Shown piece by piece: positions 1 to 6,997 of a DNA stretch of 33,476 bases (its first letter is position 1; each line of letters starts with the position of its first letter). Below the pieces are notes generated by a model. The model was not told the origin of the DNA. It was given only the letters and a program-made list of their open reading frames with translations, and did not search any database. Both the position numbers and the translations under genes were made by a program. The stretch is from an uncultured Collinsella sp. (GTDB lineage Bacteria > Actinomycetota > Coriobacteriia > Coriobacteriales > Coriobacteriaceae): NCBI GenBank assembly GCA_934630385.1, contig CAKTWE010000013.1, forward strand, positions 1 through 33,476. The letters are read 5' to 3'.

Positions 1-1
1 C

Positions 2-478
2 GACGCGCAGTTTGCCGACGAGATCATGGTCCCCGAGCTGCACGAGGCGGGCCTCATCGAGGGTAACGTCGAGTACAGCGGGGACTGGATCGACGCACTC
101 GCTGCCATCGTCAAGCCGCGCACCAAGATGCCGGCCGACGCCGTTACCGTCGCCGCCCCCATCTTTGCCACGGCCGAGACGCTCGAGTATGACGAGAAGT
201 CTGTCAACAAGGGCCTGGCCAAGGAAGGCATGGGTGCCATTCTGGACGCCGCCAAGGCCGCACTCGAGGGTGTTACCGAGTGGACAGCCGTGAACATCGA
301 CGCCGCGCTTGAGCCGCTGCCCGAGCAGATGGACCTCAAGAAGCGCGTGGTCTTCCAAGCTGTGCGTGTCGCCGTCTGCGGCAACATGGTGAGCCCTCCG
401 CTGGGCGAGACCATGGCACTCGTCGGCCGCGACGACTGCCTGGCGCGCATCGACCGCGCCCGCACGTTGGCGCTGTAA
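2..478 (+). CDS. gltX: Glutamyl-tRNA synthetase, C-terminal part (5' truncated by window edge)
   Basis: The frame is open from the first bases of the window to the TAA at 476-478, giving about 158 residues of a longer protein. The end of the sequence, roughly RVAVCGNMVSPPLGETMALVG followed by a CLARIDRA stretch, matches the C-terminal anticodon-binding helical bundle of bacterial GltX, where an RVA-x-(T/C)G-x3-(S/G)PPL-x-E-x3-L(L/V)G pattern and a final Arg-Ile helix are typical. The enzyme charges tRNA-Glu with glutamate in the cytoplasm. The catalytic Rossmann domain with its HIGH and KMSKS motifs lies outside the window, so activity cannot be judged. A strong terminator follows immediately, so this is the last gene of its transcript. 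A GlnS-type paralogue is less likely because the helical C-terminal end is GltX-like. Confidence 0.88.
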   Translation, partial: DAQFADEIMVPELHEAGLIEGNVEYSGDWIDALAAIVKPRTKMPADAVTVAAPIFATAETLEYDEKSVNKGLAKEGMGAILDAAKAALEGVTEWTAVNIDAALEPLPEQMDLKKRVVFQAVRVAVCGNMVSPPLGETMALVGRDDCLARIDRARTLAL

Positions 479-501
479 TCGCTGCGCAAATGTATGTATC
501 C

Positions 502-536
502 GAGCCCCGTTCACCCCGAGCGGGGCTCTTGTTTCT
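502..536 (+). terminator. Rho-independent terminator after gltX
   Basis: An 8-bp perfect stem (GAGCCCCG at 502-509 with CGGGGCTC at 521-528) has an 11-nt loop and is followed by the T-rich tail TTGTTTCT. It separates gltX from priA. Confidence 0.85.
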
Positions 537-567
537 GTAGACGTATGGGATAGGAGGTGCTGAGGCC

Positions 568-3021
568 ATGGCCGAGCAACTAACGCTCTTTGGTTCGCCG
601 GAACCGAAGGAGACTCCGGCGGCGCCGGCATTCGCTGCTGTCCCAGCCAAGCCCGAGCCTGCCCCTGAGCCTATCGCCGCCTACGCGAACGTGGTTCTCG
701 ACATTTCCGCCCGTGCGCTGTCCGAACCGTTTGCTTACGGCATCCCCGACTCCCTTGCCGACGAGGCCCAGGTCGGATCGACGGTCCTGGTCCATTTTGG
801 CAACCGTGCCGCCGCGGGCTACGTCGTCGACACTGCGCCCGAGCTGGCCAACCTGCAAGGCAACAACGCCCTCGACCCTTCGCGCATTAAAGCCATTGAG
901 GCCATCCTCAGCAAACCGCTCTTTACCGCCGAGGCTGCCCACATCGCGCGCTGGATGAGCCGCGAGTACGTTGCGACGCTTTCCGAGTGCCTGCGCCTGT
1001 TTTTGCCTCCGGGCGGCAGCCCGCGCGTGGTCAAGGGCGATGACGGTGCATGGTCGGTTGAGCGTCCCGCCGTCAAGCCTATCCAAAACCGTTGGGTGAT
1101 GCTTACGCCCGAAGGCTTTGACTACACGCCGCCCAAGTCCGCGGTCCGCCAGCGCCAACTCATCGAGGCACTCCAGTGCGGCCCCGTCACGACGCGCGAT
1201 CTCAACCTGCTCTACAACAGCATGTCGGCGACCATCAAGGCGCTCGAAAAACGCGGCGTCGTGGTGGTGGAGGAGCGTCGTGCCTGGCGTGGTTGCTGCG
1301 AGCGGACTACGCTGTCCTCCGCGAGCGGCAAAGCGCCGGTCGCACTTACCAACGGCCAGCAGCAGGCGCTTGCTCAGATTGAGCGCGCTCGCCTGGATGC
1401 GCACGGCGACGTGGTCCTTGTCGATGGCGTCACCGGATCCGGCAAAACCGAGGTCTATCTCTCCGCTATCGAGCGCGTGCTCGCGGCCGGTCGCTCGGCC
1501 TGCGTGCTCGTGCCCGAGATCTCGCTGACGGCCCAGACCGTCGGCCGCTTCCGCTCGCGCTTTGGCGAGACGGTTGCCGTGTTTCACTCGCGCCTTTCGG
1601 CCGGCGAGCGCCTGGACCAGTGGGATATGGTTGCCAGCGGTGCGGCCCGCGTGGTCGTGGGCGCCCGCTCGGCGCTCTTTTGCCCGCTCAGCGACCTGGG
1701 CCTCATCATTATCGACGAGGAACACGAGACCAGCTACAAGCAGGGTTCCAGCCCGCGCTACCATGCGCGCGAGGTGGCGGCCGAGATGGCTCGTCGCTAT
1801 CGCTGCCCACTCGTGCTGGGCTCGGCCACACCTTCTGCCGAAGCGCTCGACCGCTGCCGCCGTGGCACGTATAACGGTGCTACTTGGACGCGCGTCGAGA
1901 TGCCCGAGCGACCGGGACACGCCGTGCTGCCTACGGTTCGCATTGCCGACCTGCGCAGCGAGTTCTTGCACGGTAGCCGATCAATGTTCTCAAAACCGCT
2001 GATGGAAGGCCTGGAGCGCGTTGTAGAGCGGCGCGAGAAGGCAGTGCTGTTGCATAACCGCCGCGGCTTTGCGCCGTTTTTGATGTGCCGCGAGTGCGGC
2101 TGTGTCCCAACTTGTAACCACTGCTCCACCGCGCTTACGTATCACGAGCGCACGCACACGCTGCAGTGTCACACCTGCGGTTCGACTTGGCGCGTGCAGC
2201 CGTATCCCGCGCCCACGAGTCGCTGCCCCAAGTGCGGCAGCCGCTACCTGGCAAAAATGGGCCTGGGTACGCAACAGATTGAGGACGCGCTGCATCAGAT
2301 GCTGCCCGAGGACGTCGCCATCATACGCATGGACGCCGATTCCACGCGTGGCAAGGACGCGCACAAAAAACTGCTCGAGCAGTTCGATGCCGCCGATTGC
2401 GCGGTGCTGCTGGGCACCCAGATGATTGCCAAGGGTCTCGACTTTCCCGAGGTCACGCTTGTGGGCGTGGTCAATGCCGACTTTGCCCTCAAGCTTCCCG
2501 ATTTTCGCGCGAGGGAGCGCGCCTACGACCTGCTCGAGCAGGTGGCGGGCCGTGCCGGTCGCGGCGATCGTCCCGGCGAGGTCATCATCCAGACCTATCT
2601 GCCCGAGGACCCGGTCATCCGCGCCGTCGCCGAGCACGATCGCTCGATCTTTACCGACTACGACCTGGACCAGCGCCGCGACGCGCTGTATCCGCCCTTC
2701 GTGCGCCTGGTCAACATTTTGGTGTGGTCTGCAAGCCGCGACGATGCGCAGGATTATATCGGGCGCATCGCAAAGCTCCTCAAGCGCCGCTGGCACGCCG
2801 CCGCGCCCGACTTTTTGCGGGCGGGGAGCGCCGTCCCGCAGGTGCTGGGCCCGGCTTCGTGTGTAATCGAGAGAGCCAAGGACCGTTACCGCTTCCATCT
2901 GCTTGTGAAGTCGCCGGTAGGGTACCATGTCTCTGATGATATCGACGCCTGCCTCAAAGAGGCGGGCTCCGTGCGCGGCGTGAGCGTGAGCGTTGACGTC
3001 GACGCCTATGATTTGATGTAA
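568..3021 (+). CDS. priA: Primosomal protein N' (replication restart helicase PriA)
   Basis: PriA is a 3'-5' superfamily 2 DNA helicase that recognises stalled forks and reloads the replisome. The 817-residue protein has the family layout: an N-terminal 3'-DNA-binding region (about 40-140), a winged-helix region (about 170-245), Walker A GVTGSGKT at 287-294, DEEH box at 383-386, and an eight-cysteine zinc module inserted in the helicase domain (C507, C510, C516, C519, C534, C537, C553, C556). The motifs GLGTQQIEDAL and AGRAGRG of the second RecA lobe are intact. The ATG at 568 is 8 nt after a good AGGAGGTG ribosome-binding site (552-559), so this start is firm. The first 36 residues are a Pro/Ala/Glu-rich extension, longer than in E. 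coli PriA. def follows after 18 nt, and the priA-def-fmt-rsmB order is a widespread bacterial arrangement. Confidence 0.97.
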   Translation: MAEQLTLFGSPEPKETPAAPAFAAVPAKPEPAPEPIAAYANVVLDISARALSEPFAYGIPDSLADEAQVGSTVLVHFGNRAAAGYVVDTAPELANLQGNNALDPSRIKAIEAILSKPLFTAEAAHIARWMSREYVATLSECLRLFLPPGGSPRVVKGDDGAWSVERPAVKPIQNRWVMLTPEGFDYTPPKSAVRQRQLIEALQCGPVTTRDLNLLYNSMSATIKALEKRGVVVVEERRAWRGCCERTTLSSASGKAPVALTNGQQQALAQIERARLDAHGDVVLVDGVTGSGKTEVYLSAIERVLAAGRSACVLVPEISLTAQTVGRFRSRFGETVAVFHSRLSAGERLDQWDMVASGAARVVVGARSALFCPLSDLGLIIIDEEHETSYKQGSSPRYHAREVAAEMARRYRCPLVLGSATPSAEALDRCRRGTYNGATWTRVEMPERPGHAVLPTVRIADLRSEFLHGSRSMFSKPLMEGLERVVERREKAVLLHNRRGFAPFLMCRECGCVPTCNHCSTALTYHERTHTLQCHTCGSTWRVQPYPAPTSRCPKCGSRYLAKMGLGTQQIEDALHQMLPEDVAIIRMDADSTRGKDAHKKLLEQFDAADCAVLLGTQMIAKGLDFPEVTLVGVVNADFALKLPDFRARERAYDLLEQVAGRAGRGDRPGEVIIQTYLPEDPVIRAVAEHDRSIFTDYDLDQRRDALYPPFVRLVNILVWSASRDDAQDYIGRIAKLLKRRWHAAAPDFLRAGSAVPQVLGPASCVIERAKDRYRFHLLVKSPVGYHVSDDIDACLKEAGSVRGVSVSVDVDAYDLM

Positions 3022-3039
3022 CAAACCGAAAGGATGGCC

Positions 3040-3576
3040 ATGGAAGCCAACGGAATCGTACTGTCCCCTGACCCTCGCCTGCGTCAGGAGTGTGCCGTTA
3101 TCGAGGAAATCACCCCTGCGATCGAGGCGCTTGCCGAGAAGATGAAGAAGATGATGTTCGAGAACGGCGGTTGCGGTCTGGCTGCTCCGCAGATCGGCGA
3201 GCTCATTCAGCTCGTCACCATCGACTGCGACTACAGCGACAAGAACGACTACGATCCGTACGTGCTCATCAATCCCGTGATTGTCGAGCAAAGCGACCAT
3301 CTCGTTCCGTTTAGCGAGGGCTGCCTGTCCATCCCCGGTATTAGCTGTGAGATCGAGCGTCCCGACCATGTCGTCGTCGAGGCGTACGACCTGGATGCCA
3401 ACCTGATTCGCTATGAGGCCACGGGCGATCTGTTCTGCGTGTGTCTGCAGCACGAGATCGATCACCTGCACGGCAACACTATGTTCGAGCGACTGAAGCC
3501 TATGCAGAGGCTCAAGGCCGTCAAGGAGTACCAGGACGCCCTGGCCCGCGGCGCTCGACCGGGCGAGACGGAGTAG
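3040..3576 (+). CDS. def: Peptide deformylase
   Basis: The enzyme removes the formyl group from the initiator Met of nascent proteins and is a metal-dependent cytosolic hydrolase. All three signature motifs are present: GCGLAAPQIG (motif I, about residues 44-53), EGCLS at 93-97 with metal ligand C95, and HEIDH at 138-142 with ligands H138 and H142 and catalytic E139. Two in-frame ATGs compete, at 3034 and 3040. The only Shine-Dalgarno-like stretch (AAAGGA, 3029-3034) overlaps the first ATG and sits 5 nt before the second, so I chose 3040 (178 residues). The length is normal for the family, slightly long because of a short polar C-terminal tail. It lies 18 nt after priA and is probably co-transcribed with it. 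It works with fmt downstream, which adds the formyl group that this enzyme removes. Confidence 0.95.
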   Translation: MEANGIVLSPDPRLRQECAVIEEITPAIEALAEKMKKMMFENGGCGLAAPQIGELIQLVTIDCDYSDKNDYDPYVLINPVIVEQSDHLVPFSEGCLSIPGISCEIERPDHVVVEAYDLDANLIRYEATGDLFCVCLQHEIDHLHGNTMFERLKPMQRLKAVKEYQDALARGARPGETE

Positions 3577-3584
3577 GTCCCACC

Positions 3585-3686
3585 GTCCCCGGTGCTGAGC
3601 GCCCACATATCATCCCGTGCTCAAACATTCTCGCTTTGCTGCGAAACTGCGCGCGGGACGATATGTGGGCGCTCAGCACCGGGGAC
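3585..3686. repeat. 102-bp fold-back repeat between def and fmt
   Basis: The left arm (3585-3617) and right arm (3654-3686) are each 33 nt and complementary except for one position, separated by a 36-nt loop. The arms begin GTCCCCGGTGCTGAGC. The loop contains a smaller TCGC/GCGA hairpin. There is no T-tract after the right arm, so it is not a standard terminator. The size and near-perfect match are more like a small fold-back element or an RNA-processing or termination structure. Confidence 0.85.
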
Positions 3687-3761
3687 TGCGTTGTTCTGGC
3701 TCGGTTCGCCCGGGTGCCGTCGGGCCAGGGAGGGGCGTCTTCGCTGATAGGTGCTTTGCTG

Positions 3762-3800
3762 AAAGAGCTGCTTTTATTGCGGCTCTTTCTTTGGTTTTGG
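3762..3800 (+). terminator. Rho-independent terminator upstream of fmt
   Basis: The stem AAAGAGCTGC (3762-3771) pairs with GCGGCTCTTT (3779-3788), with one T-G wobble and a 7-nt loop, followed by the T-rich CTTTGGTTTT. It suggests that priA-def and fmt-rsmB are separate transcripts despite their classical order. The rest of 3687-3905 shows no gene. A GAGAGGAGA ribosome-binding site for fmt lies at 3888-3896. Confidence 0.7.
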
Positions 3801-3905
3801 GTATATTTGTTCTTGTTGAATTGTTATTGCGGATGGGCTGGGTACTTGGCTTTCCGCTGTTATTTGTAGCCGTCTCGGCTCGTTATTGAGAGGAGACTAA
3901 CTTTT

Positions 3906-4826
3906 ATGCGTATTGTGTTTATGGGCACGCCTGATTTTGCTGTGCCTTCGCTGACTTCGCTTGTTGAGGCTGGGAACGAGATTGTGCTTGTTATTACTCG
4001 TCCCGATGCAGTTCGTGGGCGTGGTAAAAAGTTGGAGCCGTCTCCTGTTAAGGCTAAGGCGCTCGAGCTTGGTCTGCCTGTTGTTGAGACTAATCGTATG
4101 ACGCCGGAGGTTGTTGAGTCGCTTAAGGCTGCCGATGCCGATATTTTCTGTGTGGCTGCCTATGGCTGCATTTTGCCTGATGAGGTGCTGCATATGGCGC
4201 CGCTCGGTATTGTGAATGTTCATGCTTCCTTGCTGCCTCGTTGGCGCGGGGCTGCTCCTATTCAGCGTGCCATTCTTGCTGGTGACGAGATTGCTGGCGT
4301 TTCCATTATGCGCATTGGGCATGGCGTGGATACGGGCGCTTATTGTGCCCAGGCTTCCACTACGGTTGCCGGTAAACATGCTGAGGCGCTGACCATGGAG
4401 CTTGGTGAGCTTGGCGGCAAACTGCTTGCCGATACGCTTCCTTCTTTTGCCGATGGTACCGCCGTGTGGACTGAACAGGATGAGTCGCTTGTCACTCATG
4501 CTGCCAAGATTTCCAAGCAGGAGATGCGCCTGGATCCGCAGATGGCGGCACTTGATTGCGTGCGTCATGTGCTTGCCTCGTCCGACACTGCTCCTGCTCG
4601 CTGCGTGATTGCCGGCAAGACCGTGCGCGTGCTCGATGCAGCGCCGGCAGATGTGTCCCTTGGCGAGGGGTTCGTCGCCGTTCAGGCCAAGCGCGTCTAC
4701 CTTGGGCTTTCCGATGGTGTGGTCGAACTGCTCGAGGTTAAGCCCGATGGCAAGCGTGCCATGGCCGCTTCTGCCTGGGCTGCCGGCCTGCAGGGTGCCG
4801 ATCTTACGTGGGGTGTACTGTCATGA
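3906..4826 (+). CDS. fmt: Methionyl-tRNA formyltransferase
   Basis: The enzyme formylates Met-tRNA(fMet) using 10-formyl-tetrahydrofolate so that translation can initiate. The 306-residue protein starts MRIVFMGTPDFAVPSL, which is the family N-terminus. It carries the catalytic block NVHASLLPRWRGAAPIQ with N104 and H106, and the catalytic aspartate in GVDTG (D142). The C-terminal half (about 205-306) matches the OB-fold tRNA-binding domain. The ATG lies about 9 nt after GAGAGGAGA. The gene overlaps rsmB by 4 nt (ATGA), indicating translational coupling. Codon use is noticeably richer in T-ending codons (GTT, GCT, CTT, ATT) than in priA and def, a shift that continues into the first part of rsmB. 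Confidence 0.97.
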   Translation: MRIVFMGTPDFAVPSLTSLVEAGNEIVLVITRPDAVRGRGKKLEPSPVKAKALELGLPVVETNRMTPEVVESLKAADADIFCVAAYGCILPDEVLHMAPLGIVNVHASLLPRWRGAAPIQRAILAGDEIAGVSIMRIGHGVDTGAYCAQASTTVAGKHAEALTMELGELGGKLLADTLPSFADGTAVWTEQDESLVTHAAKISKQEMRLDPQMAALDCVRHVLASSDTAPARCVIAGKTVRVLDAAPADVSLGEGFVAVQAKRVYLGLSDGVVELLEVKPDGKRAMAASAWAAGLQGADLTWGVLS

Positions 4827-6223
4827 GCAAGTTGTCTCCCGCGCGCAAGCTTGCGCTCGATGTGTTGATGGAGGCAGATCGTCGCGGTATGTACGCGCGC
4901 GACGTGCTCTCGTCCCGTGCTTCGGCCAAGGCCATTGACCAGCGCGATTCTGCTTTTGCCGCTCGTTTGGCACTTGGCGTTGCAGCCACCCAGGGCATTT
5001 TGGATGAACTGCTCGACCAGTTTCTCGATAAGCCCAAAAAGGTCGCGCCTCGTGTGCGCATGGCACTTCGTATCTCGGCCTTTGAGATGCTCTATCTGCA
5101 TACGCCGGGTCGCGTTGCGGTGAGTCAGGGCGTTGAGCTCGTGCGCAGCGGCGCTAAGTCTGCCGCCGGCCTGGCGAACGCCGTGCTGCATAAGGTTGCA
5201 GACAACGTCGAGGATTTTGCCACTGCGGCGGATGCGGATGAGTCCGAGCGCCGTCTGGTGCGTCTGTCGCGCCTGATGGGTTTGCCGCTTTGGCTTTGCG
5301 CTCGTATTATGGCGTCGTTTGACACGCCGGAGGGTGCGCTTAACTTTGCCGGCAATCTGGCCCCCGCGCCGCTCGCTTTGCACGAGAATGCCTTTGCGAC
5401 CAAACCCGATCCGTACCTTTCGCAGCTTGTGGCGCCTGTGTTCCCGGGCTGCCATGCCCCGGTTGATGCCCAGGTTACCGTTGCTTCGGGTGTGTTTGAG
5501 CGTGCTGCCGCGGTAGCATCTGATCTCAACGCGCAGCTTATCGCCACAGTTGCCACGCGCCCTGGAAGCTGCCTTGAGATTGGTGCCGGTCGTGGCACCA
5601 AGACCTATGTGATGATGTGCCAGGCCAAGCGTGCGGGCTATGAGCGTCAGCATACGGCGCTCGATCTACATGATCGCAAGTGCGACCTGAATCTCGCTCG
5701 CCTGCATAAGGCGGGTATCACGGGTGTTCGTACGGTTTCGGGCGATGCTTGTGAACTTGATGAGGTGCTCACATCGTTTGATGCCATGCTTGGCGAGCCG
5801 GTTAAGTTCGACACAGTCTTTATCGATGCGCCGTGCTCTGGCACTGGAACCATGCGTCGTCATCCCGAGATCCCGTGGCGCCTGACCGAAAAGGATGTGA
5901 CGGTTGAGCTGCCCCGCCTGCAGCTGACGATGCTCAAGGAAGCAGCCGCGCGCGTGGCTGCCGGCGGTGAGCTTATCTATGCCACCTGCTCGGTTTTTGA
6001 TGAAGAGAACACGCGGGTCGTGGACGCCTTCCTGGCTTCTCCCGAAGGTGCCGGCTTTACCGTGGCACCGCTCTCCGAAGCCCAGATTCTGCAGCTCCCC
6101 GAGTACGACCACGCCAAGAGCCTCGTCACGCTGCGCCAAAACGCTCGAGGCCTCTTCCAAAGCGTGCCGGTAAACGCCGACTCCTACGACGGCCACTTCT
6201 GCGCCCGCCTGGTCCGCCAGTAA
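4823..6223 (+). CDS. rsmB: 16S rRNA (cytosine-967-C5)-methyltransferase RsmB
   Basis: This S-adenosylmethionine-dependent enzyme methylates C967 of 16S rRNA. The 466-residue protein has an N-terminal NusB-like RNA-binding domain (about 5-140) and a C-terminal Rossmann methyltransferase domain. Motifs seen are the SAM-binding loop LEIGAGRGTKT at 251-261, DAPCSGTG at 335-342 with C338, and ATCS at 387-390 with C389; these two cysteines are the usual release and nucleophile pair of RNA m5C methyltransferases. The SAM loop departs from the common LDLCAAPGGKT form, so a paralogous RsmB/NOP methyltransferase is possible. The ATG at 4823 overlaps the fmt stop, and an upstream in-frame ATG at 4808 has no better ribosome-binding site. 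Context (fmt-rsmB) supports the name. Confidence 0.9.
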   Translation: MSKLSPARKLALDVLMEADRRGMYARDVLSSRASAKAIDQRDSAFAARLALGVAATQGILDELLDQFLDKPKKVAPRVRMALRISAFEMLYLHTPGRVAVSQGVELVRSGAKSAAGLANAVLHKVADNVEDFATAADADESERRLVRLSRLMGLPLWLCARIMASFDTPEGALNFAGNLAPAPLALHENAFATKPDPYLSQLVAPVFPGCHAPVDAQVTVASGVFERAAAVASDLNAQLIATVATRPGSCLEIGAGRGTKTYVMMCQAKRAGYERQHTALDLHDRKCDLNLARLHKAGITGVRTVSGDACELDEVLTSFDAMLGEPVKFDTVFIDAPCSGTGTMRRHPEIPWRLTEKDVTVELPRLQLTMLKEAAARVAAGGELIYATCSVFDEENTRVVDAFLASPEGAGFTVAPLSEAQILQLPEYDHAKSLVTLRQNARGLFQSVPVNADSYDGHFCARLVRQ

Positions 6224-6230
6224 CTACTAT

Positions 6231-6295
6231 GTTGCGGTGAATTAGGGATTGAATAGCGGCTTCTACCAGCCAAACAGTCCTTATTTCACCGCAAC
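6231..6295 (+). repeat. 65-bp hairpin repeat, copy 1
   Basis: The sequence starts GTTGCGGTGAATTAGG and ends with the complementary CCTTATTTCACCGCAAC, giving a stem of about 21 bp with two mismatches and a wobble. It begins 8 nt after the rsmB stop. A second copy in the opposite orientation lies at 6573-6637. Confidence 0.85.
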
Positions 6296-6383
6296 TCAGA
6301 AGGTCGTGCGAGTGGAGATCGCAATGGCGGTAAAGAGTGGTAATAAAAGCCCCGTCTCATACTTGCTGTTATCAAAAGCAGGG

Positions 6384-6515
6384 CGGATTACGGGGCTAGA
6401 TTGGTGATGCCCGACCATAGCAAAAATGACCTAAATAAAACCGCAGGTAGATGGCTTTTTGTAATTTGCAAATAAGCGGAATGGATAGAGTCTGTCAATT
6501 CAGCCCCGTAATCCG
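6384..6515 (+). repeat. Fold-back element A with conserved 15-mer core
   Basis: The arms CGGATTACGGGGCT (6384-6397) and its perfect complement (6502-6515) enclose a 104-nt core. The core reads CCGACCA (6411-6417), 19 nt, AAAACCGCAGGTAGA (6437-6451), 30 nt, TGGATAG (6482-6488). Thirteen nt separate the boxes from the arms on each side. The same layout recurs at 10502-10633 and, on the minus strand, at 31890-32053. A further AGCCCCGT at 6348-6355 could pair with the left arm instead. Apart from these repeats, 6224-6672 shows no gene. Confidence 0.85.
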
Positions 6516-6572
6516 GCAGAGTTTTGAAATGTTACTAACTTAGCATTAGCTCGAAATCCGATCTAAAGAAAA

Positions 6573-6637
6573 GTTGCGGTGAAATAGTTCCTGTTTGGCC
6601 GTTGAATGGGCTGATTCAGGAACTATTTCACCGCAAC
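6573..6637 (-). repeat. 65-bp hairpin repeat, copy 2 (inverted)
   Basis: This copy has a perfect 21-bp stem (6573-6593 with 6617-6637) beginning GTTGCGGTGAAATAG. Its reverse complement aligns along its whole length with copy 1 (6231-6295), including the loop segment GCCAAACAG. Differences in the stem are largely compensated on the other side. The two copies flank element A and lie between the convergent rsmB and FmdB-type genes. Confidence 0.85.
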
Positions 6638-6672
6638 TCATAGGGAAATCTGGGTAGCGGGACCGTTTGTCG

Positions 6673-6909
6673 CTAGTGGTTGTGTGGGCAGTTGGCGCAG
6701 CAGCCGTTGGTGGCGCTGGTGCTGGAACCACCGCTGCGCTGGTCGGTGTTGTAGAAGCCGCTGCCCTCAAACTTGATGCCGCTGGCCGAGAACGTCTTGG
6801 ATGCCGGAGCGCCGCAGCTCGGGCACACGACCTCGGGAGTCTCGGACATGGGATGCTCAACCTCAAACACGTTGCCGCAGCTCGAGCACTTGTAATCGTA
6901 GCGCGCCAT
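6673..6909 (-). CDS. FmdB-family zinc-ribbon protein
   Basis: This 78-residue protein begins MARYDYKCSSCG and has two CxxC knuckles (C8/C11 and C29/C32), which form the zinc ribbon of the FmdB/CxxC_CXXC_SSSS family. A short flexible Ser/Gly region follows, then a Cys/His-rich end (NGCCANCPHNH) that could form another metal site. The FmdB family was named from a putative regulator of an amidase/formamidase operon; its biochemical role is generally unknown. The start is supported by AAGGAAG about 6 nt upstream on the minus strand. It lies downstream of the GH13-GH77 gene on the same strand, but a hairpin terminator separates them, so it may have its own promoter. Confidence 0.85.
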   Translation of the reverse strand: MARYDYKCSSCGNVFEVEHPMSETPEVVCPSCGAPASKTFSASGIKFEGSGFYNTDQRSGGSSTSATNGCCANCPHNH

Positions 6910-6931
6910 AATACTTCCTTTTCAGCACAAA

Positions 6932-6953
6932 GCGGGCAGATCGCTCTGCCCGC
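6932..6953 (-). terminator. Terminator hairpin after the GH13-GH77 gene
   Basis: A perfect 9-bp stem GCGGGCAGA (6932-6940) and TCTGCCCGC (6945-6953) has a 4-nt loop. Read on the minus strand it is followed by TTTGTG, a weak T-tract. Confidence 0.65.
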
Positions 6954-6997
6954 ATAAATTCAAACAGCTGTAACTGTACCCTATATCGGGGGTTTTA

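Noticed and set aside
1990..3606. A 538-codon frame on the minus strand over priA and def
   Set aside because: It lies opposite two intact, well-conserved genes and shows no recognisable domain.
3585..3686. CRISPR-like or tandem repeat array
   Set aside because: It is a single inverted repeat, not direct repeats with spacers; no CRISPR array or cas gene was found anywhere in the window.
6384..6515. Integron attC site
   Set aside because: In attC sites the outer core boxes are conserved and the interior varies; here the outer arms vary and the interior is conserved. No integron integrase is present.
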